NCBI RefSeq assembly: GCF_002532045.1
Contig: NZ_NWTG01000017.1
Span: 1 to 64,000 of the forward strand
Length of the DNA: 64,000 nucleotides
Direction of reading: 5' to 3'
From: Bradyrhizobium sp. C9
GTDB lineage: Bacteria; Pseudomonadota; Alphaproteobacteria; Rhizobiales; Xanthobacteraceae
Part shown: positions 36,969 to 46,416 of the stretch, in pieces
Layout of the letters: every line of letters starts with the position of its first letter
Numbering within the stretch: the stretch's first letter is position 1
Position numbers and translations under genes: made by a program
Notes under the pieces: generated by a model
Databases searched by the model: none
What the model was told of the DNA's origin: nothing
The model's input: only the letters and a program-made list of their open reading frames with translations

Positions 36969-37741
36969 TCAATATCTCGCAGCCGGCGCGCCACCCCAGC
37001 GGTAGTTCACGCGGACCAAACCGATATCAACGTCCTGACCAATACGCGCGGTCCCTCCAAGAGCGCCAGGCGGACCGCCCACGCATCCGGTTGAAAAGAA
37101 GAAGTCAACATCCCGATGACCCATGAACAAGTGATCGTGCTCAAAGCCAATTGACCAATTCGGAGCGAAGTCAAATTCAAGGCCCGTGCCTACGGCGCCG
37201 CCCCACCAGGTCTCGCTGCCGTTATCGATGTTCAATCCCGTCGCGAAATCGAAGACCTGGTATTTGTCGCGGACGACCGCAGCGCCACCTTTCACGTAGA
37301 GCAACACGTTATTCCAGGCGTAGCTAACCCGGCCCGTGAACAGGCCGAAGGCATCGACCTTGGTTTCATCCTGGACGCCGACGAAGGCGAGATTGGTGTT
37401 GGAGCCCTTGAAATTGGCCCAGTTGCCCTGCGCCTCCAGGCCAAAACTGAGTTGGCCATATGCCAGCGGTAGCCGATTTGGCCGCCGGACGTGCCTCCGG
37501 TCGCATTGTGGCAACCCATGCTACGGGGTGGAGCGAAGACCAAGCCGGCGGCGCTGGTCACCTCCCAGCACTGATGCGCGGAGCCGCCGCCGCCATTGAT
37601 GCCGATCTAGAAGCCGGTCCAATCAAAGATCGGAATGACTATTGGAGGGGCTTTCGCGTAAGGCCGCGCGGGCAGATCTGCGGAAGAGGCAGGAGCGGTC
37701 TGTGCGATCAGGGCTACTGCACCCAGCAGGACGTTCGTCAT
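36969..37741 (-). pseudogene. Omp31/Omp25-like outer-membrane beta-barrel pseudogene
   Basis: From ATG 37741 a signal peptide (MTNVLLGAVALIAQTAPASS) is followed by IVIPIFDWTGF and a TAG (37607-37609) where the family has Tyr (NWTGFYIG), then IGINGGGG, GTSGGQIGYRW, a frameshift near 37455, and then AYGQLSFGLEAQGNWANFKG, FTGRVSYAWNNVLLYVKGGA, WGGAVGTGLEFDFAPNWSIG, ending DIGLVRVNYRWGG. This is the rhizobial Omp31 porin-like family, restored length ~257. The two lesions make it inactive. Confidence 0.85.
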
Positions 37742-38167
37742 ACGAATTGACTCCCCGATGGTTCATCGGGGACGACCGCCATGTGTCGATCCTCTATCCT
37801 CTCGATCAATAACCAAGCTCAGTATTTGACTAAGGCGCAAGACATTTGTGGGGCCAGCAGCATGCTGAGCGAGCGCGTTGATTTGGGATGCCCGCCATTT
37901 CTGGTAGGAGCCTCGCGGTCCTTCTTTACCGATACTGGACCAACGTAGGCATATTGAACCAGCTCAACGCAGAGAGGCCCACAATCAAAATGGCTGTTTG
38001 GGGTGTGCTCGGCGTGTTGCGGTTCGTGTCTTTTCGGTAGGTGTCTTCGGGTGGCTGGTAAGGCCGTTTGTGAGTCAGTCCATCAGGCAGATGCTCACGA
38101 AATTGTTGAGCAGCACGGATCGGCGCTGAGCGACTCGAGGCCCATCCTCCGCTCGAGAACCGACGCG
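37742..38167. other. No gene recognised
   Basis: 425 bp between the porin pseudogene and the small + strand ORF; only low-quality open frames. Confidence 0.5.
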
Positions 38168-38422
38168 ATGGCGTGGAAGCGCGGGCCTCCAATCATGAAT
38201 AGCGAAGGCGAGGAGATGGACGGCAGGCTGATACGCGCCATTGCGCGTGCAGAGGTCCGAACGCGCGACGTCGAAGCGCTTCGCCCTGAAGAGCGGCGCC
38301 GCATCGTCGCGGCTGTAGAGTGCCAAGCACAGCTGGCCGATGCCGCCCTCAGGCTCCAGGAGCGCCATGTCGCCGCCTTGGAAGCCTTGGTCGCATGCGT
38401 GCAAAAGCGCGGCCGGCCTTGA
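38168..38422 (+). CDS. Small helical hypothetical protein
   Basis: 84 residues from ATG 38168; a later ATG at 38195 is equally possible. RLIRAIARAEVRTRDVEALR then RRIVAAVECQAQLADAALRL and ERHVAALEALVACVQKRG are amphipathic helices. No Shine-Dalgarno sequence, no family. Stops 53 bp before the IS630 element. Confidence 0.4.
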   Translation: MAWKRGPPIMNSEGEEMDGRLIRAIARAEVRTRDVEALRPEERRRIVAAVECQAQLADAALRLQERHVAALEALVACVQKRGRP

Positions 38423-38425
38423 GCA

Positions 38426-39592
38426 TCAACCTTGCTGCAACAGCGCCGACTCAAACAACGGCGATGACGGTAAGCTAGTGTCCTGAACCAGAAGTTCGCA
38501 ACATCGCGTCGTGTTTTGGCGGGGCATTGTAGCGGCAGAAGCGCTCGATGGAAGCAAGGATGTCATCGGCGGATTTGGTCCATCGGAACGGTTTGGGATC
38601 GGCGTCGTGTCGTTCCTAAACGTGGCGATGTCCGCCCTGAGGGCGGCTACGCTGCGATAGACGCCGCGCCTGATCTTCTTATCGGTGAGGAGCGCGAAGA
38701 AGCGCTCGACTTGGTTGAGCCATGACGAACTGGTCGGGGTCAGGTGCACGTGCCAACGCGGCCGTTTGGCCAACCATCGCCGGATCATTGGGGTCTTGTG
38801 CGTGACGTAATTGTCCATGACGAGATGAACGTCGAGGTCGCGCGGTACGGCAGCCTCGATCTCGTCGAGGAACTTGCGGAACTCGGCGGTGCGGTGGCGC
38901 CCGTAGCACTTGCCAATGACCCGTCCGGTCGCAATATCGAGGGCAGCGAACAGCGATGTGGTGCCAAGCCTTTTGTAGTCGTGGCTCCTTCGGGCGGCCT
39001 GGCCGGGACGCATCGGCAACATCGGCTGGCTGCGGTCCAGCGCCAGGATTGGGGAGTTCTCATCCACACACAGAACGATGGCGTGCTCCGGCGGTGAGAC
39101 GTAGAGGCCCACGACATCGCGCACCTTGGCCACAAAGTTCGGATCGGTCGAGAGCTTGAACGTCTCCATCCGGTACGGCTGGAGCCCGAAGGCCCGCCAG
39201 ATGCGTTGTACCGTCGACACCGATAGGCCGCAGGTCTTCGCCATGTCGCGGGAGCTCCAATGAGTGGCGTTCTCAGGGCAACTCTCCAACGTCCTCACGA
39301 TCACGGCTTCGATGCGGGCGTCGTCAATCGTGCGCGGCGCGCCGGAACGCGGCTCGTCGTGCAGCCCGGCCACACGCTGCTCCATAAAACGCCGCCGCCA
39401 TTTGCCTACGGTCTGTCGGTCCAGCCCAAGCTTGGCCGCCACTTCCGTGTTCTGACCACCTTCCGCACAGGCCAGCACGATCCGGGCTCTCAGAGCCAGC
39501 GCCTGCGCCGTCTTCCGCCGCATCGTCAGCGACGTCAGTTCGGCCCGCTCATCATCGCTCAATATCAGGGGGGCAAGTTGCTGGGCAGCCAT
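38426..39592 (-). pseudogene. IS630-family transposase, frameshifted near the C-terminus
   Basis: Helix-turn-helix start (LTMRRKTAQALALRARIVLA, TEVAAKLGLDRQTVGKWRRR), then a DDE core: first Asp in AIVLCVDENSPILALDRSQP, second in LDVHLVMDNYVTHKTPMIRR, Glu in TSSSWLNQVERFFALLTDKK. After RADIATF the frame should continue ERHDADPKPFRWTKSADDIL, ASIERFCRYNAPPKHDAMLR to a TAG at 38476; instead a one-base indel near 38618 puts translation into another frame that runs past the element end to 38426. The DDE core is intact, so partial activity cannot be ruled out. Confidence 0.9.
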
Positions 39593-39684
39593 TGGAGACT
39601 CCGTCGCCGTTTGCCTCCATCCTTGGCACAGCGACGCGAATCTACTGCGAATCTATGATTGCGAACTTGTGACTCGGGACACTA
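38476..39684 (-). mobile_element. IS630-family insertion sequence
   Basis: Bounded by TA direct repeats (38476-38477 and 39683-39684), the target duplication typical of IS630/Tc1. Left end GTGTCCTGAACCAGAAGTTC and right end (complement) GTGTCCCGAGTCACAAGTTC form imperfect inverted repeats of about 25 bp. One transposase gene, about 1.2 kb in all, on the minus strand. Confidence 0.85.
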
Positions 39685-39877
39685 GGGGCTTTTCATCCGT
39701 GTCGGAACTGGCAGCAAGACGTTCGCTTGCGCTGTCGATGATTGCGCGGCCGACAACGATCGACATGAAGTCGTTCTGGATAGGCCCTAGGTGCAAACAT
39801 TAAGACGTGCACAAGTCGGAAAGCAGACAAGGCCAACACAAACATGGTGCGAACTGCCGGCCATTGCCTGGCACAAA

Positions 39878-39894
39878 GAATGCAGACCCTCGAT
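39878..39894 (+). promoter_or_regulatory. Sigma-54-like promoter
   Basis: CTGGCACAAAGAATGCA: the -24 half is perfect, GG-N10-GC spacing is exact, and -12 has ATGC for TTGC. It points toward the exported-protein gene starting at 40123. No TGT-N10-ACA enhancer was seen in the 180 bp upstream. The rest of 39685-40122 holds no gene. Confidence 0.5.
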
Positions 39895-40122
39895 ATGCCC
39901 GGGGTGCCCTCCCTTGGGCATGGCCACCATCGCAAGTTGAGGCTGTGGCTGGCCCCCGAGGTTAGCGGCGCGTGACATAGACGGGGGACGGCGCCTGCTC
40001 GTGCGCGACACTGGCGGGCACCTGCGTCACGTCGCCGCTAACTTCTATCTTTCGCGAATAGCGCATTCGGCGGTTGGTCCGCTTTAGAATTGGCGTGTCG
40101 ACAAGAGCGGATGGGCGGACTT

Positions 40123-40968
40123 ATGAACAAAATGGTTGGAAGACGCGTGCTTTGGTTCTGTCTCGGCCTGCTGCTGATCTGCCTGGCTGAGGCCGCCACG
40201 AGCAACAGTGTTCGCGCCGACGACAATCCACTTGTCGACAAGGTCAAGTCGATGTGGCGAGCGCAAGACGGCGAGACAGTAGAACAAATCATATCCAGGG
40301 TCGCGAAGGTGGCGCACTTCGTCCCACGAACGTGGGGAGTTGCCGGAGCAATTGATCAATCTGAGTATGTCTTTCTTTCGTGGACTAGGCACCGCCACCA
40401 CAGATCACTCGAAGAATACGTTATCACCTGGAAGGTCAGGCCGGACGGAGCGATTAAGATTGCGTCGACGTATGCGAAGCCGATGGAATTGAGCTGGCGG
40501 GCCTTCGCGCTCTCATTGATTGCCGGTGAAGTCGCTGACGGCGAAAAGAACGCGAACCTTCGCTTTCTGCATGATCCGACCAATTTCAACTTCGTCACGA
40601 CCGCGCAAGGCAAGCTGGGTAATCTCCTCGGGCACGGCCGTTGCACGATCGTTGAACCTGTTAGCGTGGATTACTTGCCGAAGGTGGACGAGAATCAGGC
40701 CACGAAAGGTGATCTGTGGCGCGTGCTGCTTTTGGTGAACTGCAATATTCCGGGACCCCGTTATTTTACCCGCAAGGGGGTCATTACCTTCGAGAAGCGC
40801 GAGGGACAAGAGTGGGAGCCGCAATCCTTCCTTGCCAAGCGTATTGCGACATTTCCCCCGGGCTCTTGGTTTGATCACATCGAGCCGGATGAACGGGACG
40901 CGCTAGAAAGGGCGCGCAAGGCCTCGGCAAATGAACGCAGAGAACAATTTCGCGGCACGGCTGATTGA
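40123..40968 (+). CDS. Exported hypothetical protein
   Basis: 281 residues from MNKMVGRRVLWFCLGLLLIC with a signal peptide ending near SVRADD, which favours ATG 40123 over 40090. The mature part reads LVDKVKSMWRAQDGETVEQI, VPRTWGVAGAIDQSEYVFLS, WKVRPDGAIKIASTYAKPME and WEPQSFLAKRIATFPPGSWF. No family recognised; it looks like a periplasmic alpha/beta protein. The end overlaps the start of the next gene by 38 bp, so translation is probably coupled. Confidence 0.7.
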   Translation: MNKMVGRRVLWFCLGLLLICLAEAATSNSVRADDNPLVDKVKSMWRAQDGETVEQIISRVAKVAHFVPRTWGVAGAIDQSEYVFLSWTRHRHHRSLEEYVITWKVRPDGAIKIASTYAKPMELSWRAFALSLIAGEVADGEKNANLRFLHDPTNFNFVTTAQGKLGNLLGHGRCTIVEPVSVDYLPKVDENQATKGDLWRVLLLVNCNIPGPRYFTRKGVITFEKREGQEWEPQSFLAKRIATFPPGSWFDHIEPDERDALERARKASANERREQFRGTAD

Positions 40969-41686
40969 CGCCGGTCGTCTCGCGGCAATAGCACGTACAT
41001 GCGGTCTGAAAGCTGACGTCTCATATTACGTCAATGAGGCGCTCAAGGAGCTTTGGCGAAGCAGGTCTCCCGAAGAGGCAAAGAAGATCGCCGAGCGCTG
41101 GGTCTTGTGGGACGCAGAGGGGAGGCCGTGGCCGCGCATGCCACCGCTGGAAAACGTGGTTCAGTTCCATCGCGCCGGCACGGCGCAGGTACCGGTTGTG
41201 AATCGGCCGGTGACGCCGTTGCATGCAATCCGGGCTTGGTTCGAAAAACAGGACGACGAGGTGCAATGCGAGATCGCTGGCATGGCGGCGCTTTTGGTCT
41301 TCGAAGGTGCGGACTTTCTCGACCTCAGCAGCCGAGTGTGGTGTGACTGTCTTCGGAGGTGGCTGAGTGAGGCGGGCTTGCCAGCCCATACGATCATCGG
41401 CCGCGCTTTGACGTTCCGGACCTGTTTTGAGTATTTCGCGGAGAGCAGGTTCACCGAGTCGGGGTGGAGGCGGTCCGAAACGACCGCTCTTAAAATTCTC
41501 GAAGATGCTAAGTGCGACCCGAGCTCGGAAGCCGCGCGCCTTGCACCGATTGCCGAGAAAATGCTCGACACCCTGCCCGCTCGAAAGGGCCGTTGGATGG
41601 AGGTGCGGAAGTCCTGGAGAGAACTGGCCAGTGCCAGCCTCACAGCCCGAAGTCTCAGAGTTTGGAGCACCTTGCAGACGAAATGA
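40931..41686 (+). CDS. Hypothetical protein
   Basis: 251 residues: MNAENNFAARLIDAGRLAAI, AKKIAERWVLWDAEGRPWPR, LHAIRAWFEKQDDEVQCEIA, FEYFAESRFTESGWRRSETT. Helix-rich and soluble, without motifs I recognise. Overlaps the preceding gene in another frame and is read in the same direction, suggesting a two-gene operon under the sigma-54-like site at 39878. Confidence 0.6.
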   Translation: MNAENNFAARLIDAGRLAAIARTCGLKADVSYYVNEALKELWRSRSPEEAKKIAERWVLWDAEGRPWPRMPPLENVVQFHRAGTAQVPVVNRPVTPLHAIRAWFEKQDDEVQCEIAGMAALLVFEGADFLDLSSRVWCDCLRRWLSEAGLPAHTIIGRALTFRTCFEYFAESRFTESGWRRSETTALKILEDAKCDPSSEAARLAPIAEKMLDTLPARKGRWMEVRKSWRELASASLTARSLRVWSTLQTK

Positions 41687-42229
41687 AGGCTCACGGGCTC
41701 TAGGCGAAGAGGGCCGCGCCATCCCGAAAGACTTTAGCGAGGCGGCAAGGACCGCTAGTGCTTGCGCTCGAACTCGACCCGTCGCTGACCAAGCACCTTG
41801 TAACGTCACCTTGGCACCGTCGTGCTGCAATATGGTCGGGTTTGGCAAAAGCGACAACCGGAACCAACTCAATTTCCGTCTTGTCCAGTTGCTTTCTGTC
41901 TTGTCTGGTTGGCGACGGGTCGGTTGGAAACCCGACATGACGACGCTTGCATTCCGTCTTCAAGCAGGGCCCGCAACCAGCTCCTTGCGCGGCGCACAGC
42001 CGCTGCTGGTATGACTTGATCGATCCCGATCAACGCGGCGCTATTGCTGCTTATGGTCAGGTGCCCGACGGCGTCTGCATATGGCTTGTGTACGTCGAAG
42101 AGCTTCGGCGCTTGCTGATTATGCAGTCTCGGGAACGGTGGTTCGCGATCATATTTTTAGCACGCGCCGCCCTCGGCGCGCCGATTGCATGGAATCCATA
42201 TTTCCAACCGCTGCATGCCGGAGAACTTT
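41687..42229. other. No gene recognised
   Basis: About 540 bp ahead of the oleate hydratase operon. It must hold that operon's promoter, but no consensus element stands out; open frames here lack protein-like pattern. Confidence 0.45.
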
Positions 42230-43849
42230 ATGTGCTCTGCTTCTCTCGTTTCCCGCCTTGATCCACCGAAGCAGGTGGCTCCTCGCAACGCCTATTTGGT
42301 CGGAACAGGCATCGCTGCCTTGGCCGCAGCGGCCTACCTCGTCAAGGAGGGCGGGCTATCGGGCCCGAATATCGTTCTGTTCGAGCAGATGGAGCTGTTC
42401 GGCGGAAGCCTCGACGCGCATGGCAATCCGAAGGATGGATACGTCATGCGCGGCGGCCGCATGTTCGAGGAAAGGTTCAATTGCACCTACGACTTGTTGT
42501 CCTTCATCCCCTCAATTGCCGACCCCATGAAATCGGCGAAGGACGAGCTGATGGAGTTCCATCAGGAGTTCTTCTGGAACGACAGGGCGCGTCTGGTTTC
42601 GGGCGGTCAGATCGTCGACGTCTCCGATCTGGGTTTCAGGGAGAGGGATCGGCTCGACCTGATCGCGCTTTGCGCGACTCCAGAATCGGTGCTCGACATC
42701 AGGACGATCCAGGACTGGTTCGAACCCCACTTTTTCCGCAGCAACTTCTGGTTCATCTGGTCCACGACCTTTGCTTTTGCGCCTTGGCACAGTGCGATCG
42801 AGTTCAAGCGCTACTGTCTACGCTTCCTGCATCTGTTCTCGACGATCGACACCATGGCGGGCATTTACCGCACGCAGTTCAACCAGTTCGACGCCATGGT
42901 CCGCCCGATCGTTGCATGGTTGAAGGCCCGGGGCGTGCGGCTCGAGATGGGGGCGGAAGTGACCGATATTGATGTTGTGATCGAAGGCGGGCAGAAGACC
43001 GCGACGCGTTTGCACTATCGGCAGGGCGGTGAAGATCGCGTCATCGATCTGGCTGAACAGGATTTAGTGTTCGTGACCAACGGATCAATGACATCCGATA
43101 CCAGCTACGGTTCGATGGACACGGTTCCTGCGCTGAATACGACGCGAAACGGAGGTTCGTGGGAACTTTGGGAACGTCTGGCTGTCAAGAGTCCAGACTT
43201 CGGGTGCCCCGCCGTCTTCGTTTCCAGGATCGACCAATCCAAATGGGAATCCTTCACAGTCACGGCGGACGATTCGAGCTTCTTCGACCGGCTCGAAGCC
43301 TTTTCCGGCAATAAGGCCGGCAAGGGCGGACTGGTAACGATCAAAGACTCCAATTGGCTCCTGACCGTCGTCCTTAATCGTCAACCGCACTTTTACGGAC
43401 AGCCGAAGAATGTCTTGGTGTGGTGGGGCTATGGGCTCTTCCCGGATCAGCCGGGTAATTTTGTGCATAAGCCCATGTCGGAGTGCACGGGGCGTGAAAT
43501 TCTCATCGAATTGCTTTCGCACCTGCGATTCACAGAGAGTATTCCGCACATCCTCGACACTTCGCGCGTCATAACGGCGATGATGCCTTACATTACCGCC
43601 CAGTTCATGCCGCGCGTGAGGACCGACCGGCCGAAGGTCATCCCGAAGGGATCGCGCAACCTCGCCTTCATCAGCCAGTTCTGCGAGATTCCCGACGACG
43701 TTGTCTTTACCGTCGAATATTCCGTGCGCGCGGCGCAGACCGCCGTTTTCGGCTTGCTCGACATCCAGCGTCCGGTCTCGCCCTTTTATAAGGGCCAGCA
43801 TGATCCCCGCGTCCTCTTCGACGCCTGGAAGACGCTGCACCGCCATTGA
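42230..43849 (+). CDS. Oleate hydratase (MCRA family), first copy
   Basis: 539 residues from MCSASLVSRLDPPKQV; GGAG lies 8 bases upstream of ATG 42230, which favours it over 42215 and 42185. FAD-binding start AYLVGTGIAALAAAAYLVKE, then GYVMRGGRMFEERFNCTYDL (the RGGRExE-like catalytic/FAD segment, here RGGRMFEE), FRSNFWFIWSTTFAFAPWHS, SNWLLTVVLNRQPHFYGQPK and FTVEYSVRAAQTAVFGLLDI. Members hydrate the cis-9 double bond of oleate or linoleate to 10-hydroxy acids. Met replaces the usual Glu in RGGREM, so activity is less certain than for the second copy. First gene of a three-gene + strand operon. Confidence 0.88.
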   Translation: MCSASLVSRLDPPKQVAPRNAYLVGTGIAALAAAAYLVKEGGLSGPNIVLFEQMELFGGSLDAHGNPKDGYVMRGGRMFEERFNCTYDLLSFIPSIADPMKSAKDELMEFHQEFFWNDRARLVSGGQIVDVSDLGFRERDRLDLIALCATPESVLDIRTIQDWFEPHFFRSNFWFIWSTTFAFAPWHSAIEFKRYCLRFLHLFSTIDTMAGIYRTQFNQFDAMVRPIVAWLKARGVRLEMGAEVTDIDVVIEGGQKTATRLHYRQGGEDRVIDLAEQDLVFVTNGSMTSDTSYGSMDTVPALNTTRNGGSWELWERLAVKSPDFGCPAVFVSRIDQSKWESFTVTADDSSFFDRLEAFSGNKAGKGGLVTIKDSNWLLTVVLNRQPHFYGQPKNVLVWWGYGLFPDQPGNFVHKPMSECTGREILIELLSHLRFTESIPHILDTSRVITAMMPYITAQFMPRVRTDRPKVIPKGSRNLAFISQFCEIPDDVVFTVEYSVRAAQTAVFGLLDIQRPVSPFYKGQHDPRVLFDAWKTLHRH

Positions 43850-43871
43850 CCAACGGCACGAGGCAAGGATC

Positions 43872-44630
43872 ATGGGACGTTTGAAGAACAAGGTTATTCT
43901 GGTGACCGGCGGAGCTCGCGGGATGGGTGCGGCTCACGCGCGTCTGCTGGTGGCTGAGGGGGCGAGGGTCGTAATCACTGATATTCTTCATATAGAAGGA
44001 GAGGCTCTCGCCGCTAAACTGGGCGAATCCACGCTCTATGTCCCTCAGGACGTTACCCAGCCGAAGGAGTGGGCCGAGGCGGTCGCAAGCGCCGAGCGGC
44101 GCTTCGGCGCGCTGCATGGGCTGGTCAACAACGCCGGGATCGCCAACATGGCCCCTATCGAGCAGTTCCCGCTCGATCAGTGGAACAAGACCCTCGCCGT
44201 CAATCTGACCGGTGTATTCCTCGGAATGCAGGCGGCCCTGCCGGCCATCAGGCGCGCCGGCGGAGGTTCGGTCGTCAACATCTCCTCGGTCGAGGGGCTG
44301 CGGGGCAGTGCCGGGCTCCACGCCTATGTCGCTTCCAAGTTCGGCGTTCGGGGCATAACAAAATCCGCTGCGCTGGAAGCCGCAGCCTCGGGAGTCCGCA
44401 TCAACTCGATCCATCCCGGCTTCATTGCCACCCCGATGGCCGAAAGCTTCGAGTCCTCCCTTTTCCCCGTTCCACTCGGGCGGTTAGCCGAGCCGCAGGA
44501 AGTGTCGCAGGCAGTCTTATTCCTACTCAGCGACGAGTCCAGCTACCTTACCGGTTCCGAGATCGTCATCGATGGCGGTCTAACGATCGGCGTCCCGCGC
44601 AAATGCCTGGCGCCCGAGAACACCTTTTAA
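43872..44630 (+). CDS. Short-chain dehydrogenase/reductase
   Basis: 252 residues from MGRLKNKVILVTGGARGMGA, the Rossmann TGxxxGxG cofactor motif, DVTQ at ~60, LVNNAGIANMAPIEQF, SVVNISSVEGLRGSAGLHAY with VASK giving the S-YxxxK catalytic set, HPGFIATPM and SYLTGSEIVIDGG. Classical SDR of the hydroxysteroid/3-oxoacyl type. It lies between two oleate hydratase genes (22 bp after the first, 40 bp before the second), which points to oxidation of the 10-hydroxy fatty acid to a 10-oxo acid; that substrate is inferred from position only. Confidence 0.9.
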   Translation: MGRLKNKVILVTGGARGMGAAHARLLVAEGARVVITDILHIEGEALAAKLGESTLYVPQDVTQPKEWAEAVASAERRFGALHGLVNNAGIANMAPIEQFPLDQWNKTLAVNLTGVFLGMQAALPAIRRAGGGSVVNISSVEGLRGSAGLHAYVASKFGVRGITKSAALEAAASGVRINSIHPGFIATPMAESFESSLFPVPLGRLAEPQEVSQAVLFLLSDESSYLTGSEIVIDGGLTIGVPRKCLAPENTF

Positions 44631-44670
44631 TGAGCCCAAGGATTGTCGATCCAATCGGACGGAATGTTCC

Positions 44671-46416
44671 ATGTATTACGGTAGCGGAAATTACGAAGCC
44701 TTTGCCCGCCCCCGCAAACCCGAAGGTGCGGACAACAAGACAGCGTGGCTGGTCGGTGCGGGCCTGGCGGCGCTTTCCGGTGCGGCCTTCCTGATCCGCG
44801 ATGGCCATATGCGTGGCGACCGGATCACCATCCTCGAACGGCTGAAGATCCCCGGTGGAGCGCTCGACGGTAACCAAGACCTGGGAAGGGGCTTCGTGAT
44901 CCGGGGCGGCCGCGAGATGGAGGATCATTTCGAGTGCCTATGGGACTTGTTTAGGTCGATCCCGTCGCTGGAAATCGAAGGTGCCAGCGTGCTCGACGAA
45001 TTCTACTGGTTGAACAAGGATGATCCGAACTACTCGCTGCAGCGGGCGACGGTGAACCAGGGACAGGATGCGCGTACCGACGGCCTTTTCACTCTGAGTG
45101 AAGAAGCGCAGAAGGAATTGATTGCTGTCTTTCTTGCCTCCCGTGAGGAGATGGAGAACAAGCGCATCGACGAAGTGTTTGGGAAAGAGTTTTTCTTCAG
45201 CAATTTTTGGCTTTATTGGCGGACGATGTTCGCCTTTGAGGAATGGCATTCCGCCCTGGAGATGAAGCTTTATCTGCATCGGTTCATCCACCATATCGGA
45301 GGCCTGCCGGATTTCAGTGCGCTGAAGTTTACCAGGTACAATCAGTATGAATCGCTGGTTCTACCGTTGTGCAAATGGCTGTTGGAGCAGGGCGTCAACT
45401 TCCGCTACGATGTCGAAGTCACCGATGTCGATTTCGACTTAAAGGCCGGATGCAAGCAGGCCACGGCCATCCACTGGCTGGAGGATGGCGTCGCCGGCGG
45501 TATCGGCCTTGGCGCCGACGATCTTGTATTCATAACGATCGGGTCGCTCACTGAAAACTCGGACAAGGGAGACCATCACACGCCCTCCAGGCTTGACGAA
45601 GGCCCGGCGCCAGCTTGGGATCTGTGGCGGCGTATTGCGGTCAAGGACGCGGCTTTCGGCCGCCCGGACGTCTTCGGCGGCAATATCCCTGCCACCAAAT
45701 GGGAATCGGCGACGATCACGACTCTTGACGCGCGCATTCCGGCCTATATCCGCAAGATCGCCAAACGCGATCCGTTCAGCGGCAAGGTCGTCACGGGAGG
45801 GGTCGTCACGGCGAAGGATTCGAACTGGCTGCTCAGTTGGACTGTAAACCGTCAACCGCATTTCAAGCACCAGCCCAGTGATCAGATCGTCGTCTGGCTC
45901 TATTCACTTTTCGTCGACAAGCCCGGCGATTACGTGAACAAGCCGATGCAAGATTGCACGGGCGAGGAAATTACGCAGGAATGGTTGTATCACCTCGGCG
46001 TGCCGATCGATGAAATACCGGGACTGGCCGCGACAGCCGCAAAAACAGTGCCGGTGATGATGCCCTACGTCACATCTTTCTTCATGCCGCGGCAGGCGGG
46101 TGATCGACCAAATGTTGTGCCCAAAGGCGCTGTCAATTTTGCCTTCATCGGCCAGTTTGCTGAGTCGGCGGAGCGCGATTGCATCTTCACGACCGAATAC
46201 TCAGTTCGCACTGCGATGGAAGCCGCCTACACGCTCCTCAACGTTGAACGCGGTGTGCCGGAGGTGTTCAATTCGACCTATGATATCCGCAAGCTGCTCG
46301 CTGCAATCGGCAGACTGCGCGACGGCAAGGAAGTCAGAATCCCCGGATCGACGCTCTTGCGCGAGCTAATGCTGAAGAATATTGACGCTATGGAGCCCGG
46401 CAAAACTGCTCAATGA
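44671..46416 (+). CDS. ohyA: Oleate hydratase (MCRA family), second copy
   Basis: 581 residues. MYYGSGNYEAFARPRKPEGA, then TAWLVGAGLAALSGAAFLIR (FAD), GFVIRGGREMEDHFECLWDL with the canonical RGGREME segment, FSNFWLYWRTMFAFEEWHSA, DSNWLLSWTVNRQPHFKHQP, YVNKPMQDCTGEEITQEWLY, and FTTEYSVRTAMEAAYTLLNV. All family landmarks are present and the length matches MCRA/OhyA. Hydrates unsaturated fatty acids at C10 using reduced FAD as a structural cofactor. About 40-45% identical by eye to the copy at 42.2 kb, so an old duplication rather than a recent repeat. Confidence 0.93.
   Translation: MYYGSGNYEAFARPRKPEGADNKTAWLVGAGLAALSGAAFLIRDGHMRGDRITILERLKIPGGALDGNQDLGRGFVIRGGREMEDHFECLWDLFRSIPSLEIEGASVLDEFYWLNKDDPNYSLQRATVNQGQDARTDGLFTLSEEAQKELIAVFLASREEMENKRIDEVFGKEFFFSNFWLYWRTMFAFEEWHSALEMKLYLHRFIHHIGGLPDFSALKFTRYNQYESLVLPLCKWLLEQGVNFRYDVEVTDVDFDLKAGCKQATAIHWLEDGVAGGIGLGADDLVFITIGSLTENSDKGDHHTPSRLDEGPAPAWDLWRRIAVKDAAFGRPDVFGGNIPATKWESATITTLDARIPAYIRKIAKRDPFSGKVVTGGVVTAKDSNWLLSWTVNRQPHFKHQPSDQIVVWLYSLFVDKPGDYVNKPMQDCTGEEITQEWLYHLGVPIDEIPGLAATAAKTVPVMMPYVTSFFMPRQAGDRPNVVPKGAVNFAFIGQFAESAERDCIFTTEYSVRTAMEAAYTLLNVERGVPEVFNSTYDIRKLLAAIGRLRDGKEVRIPGSTLLRELMLKNIDAMEPGKTAQ

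Noticed and set aside
39893..39973. 26-codon ORF just after the sigma-54-like site
   Set aside because: No ribosome site and no sign of coding constraint.
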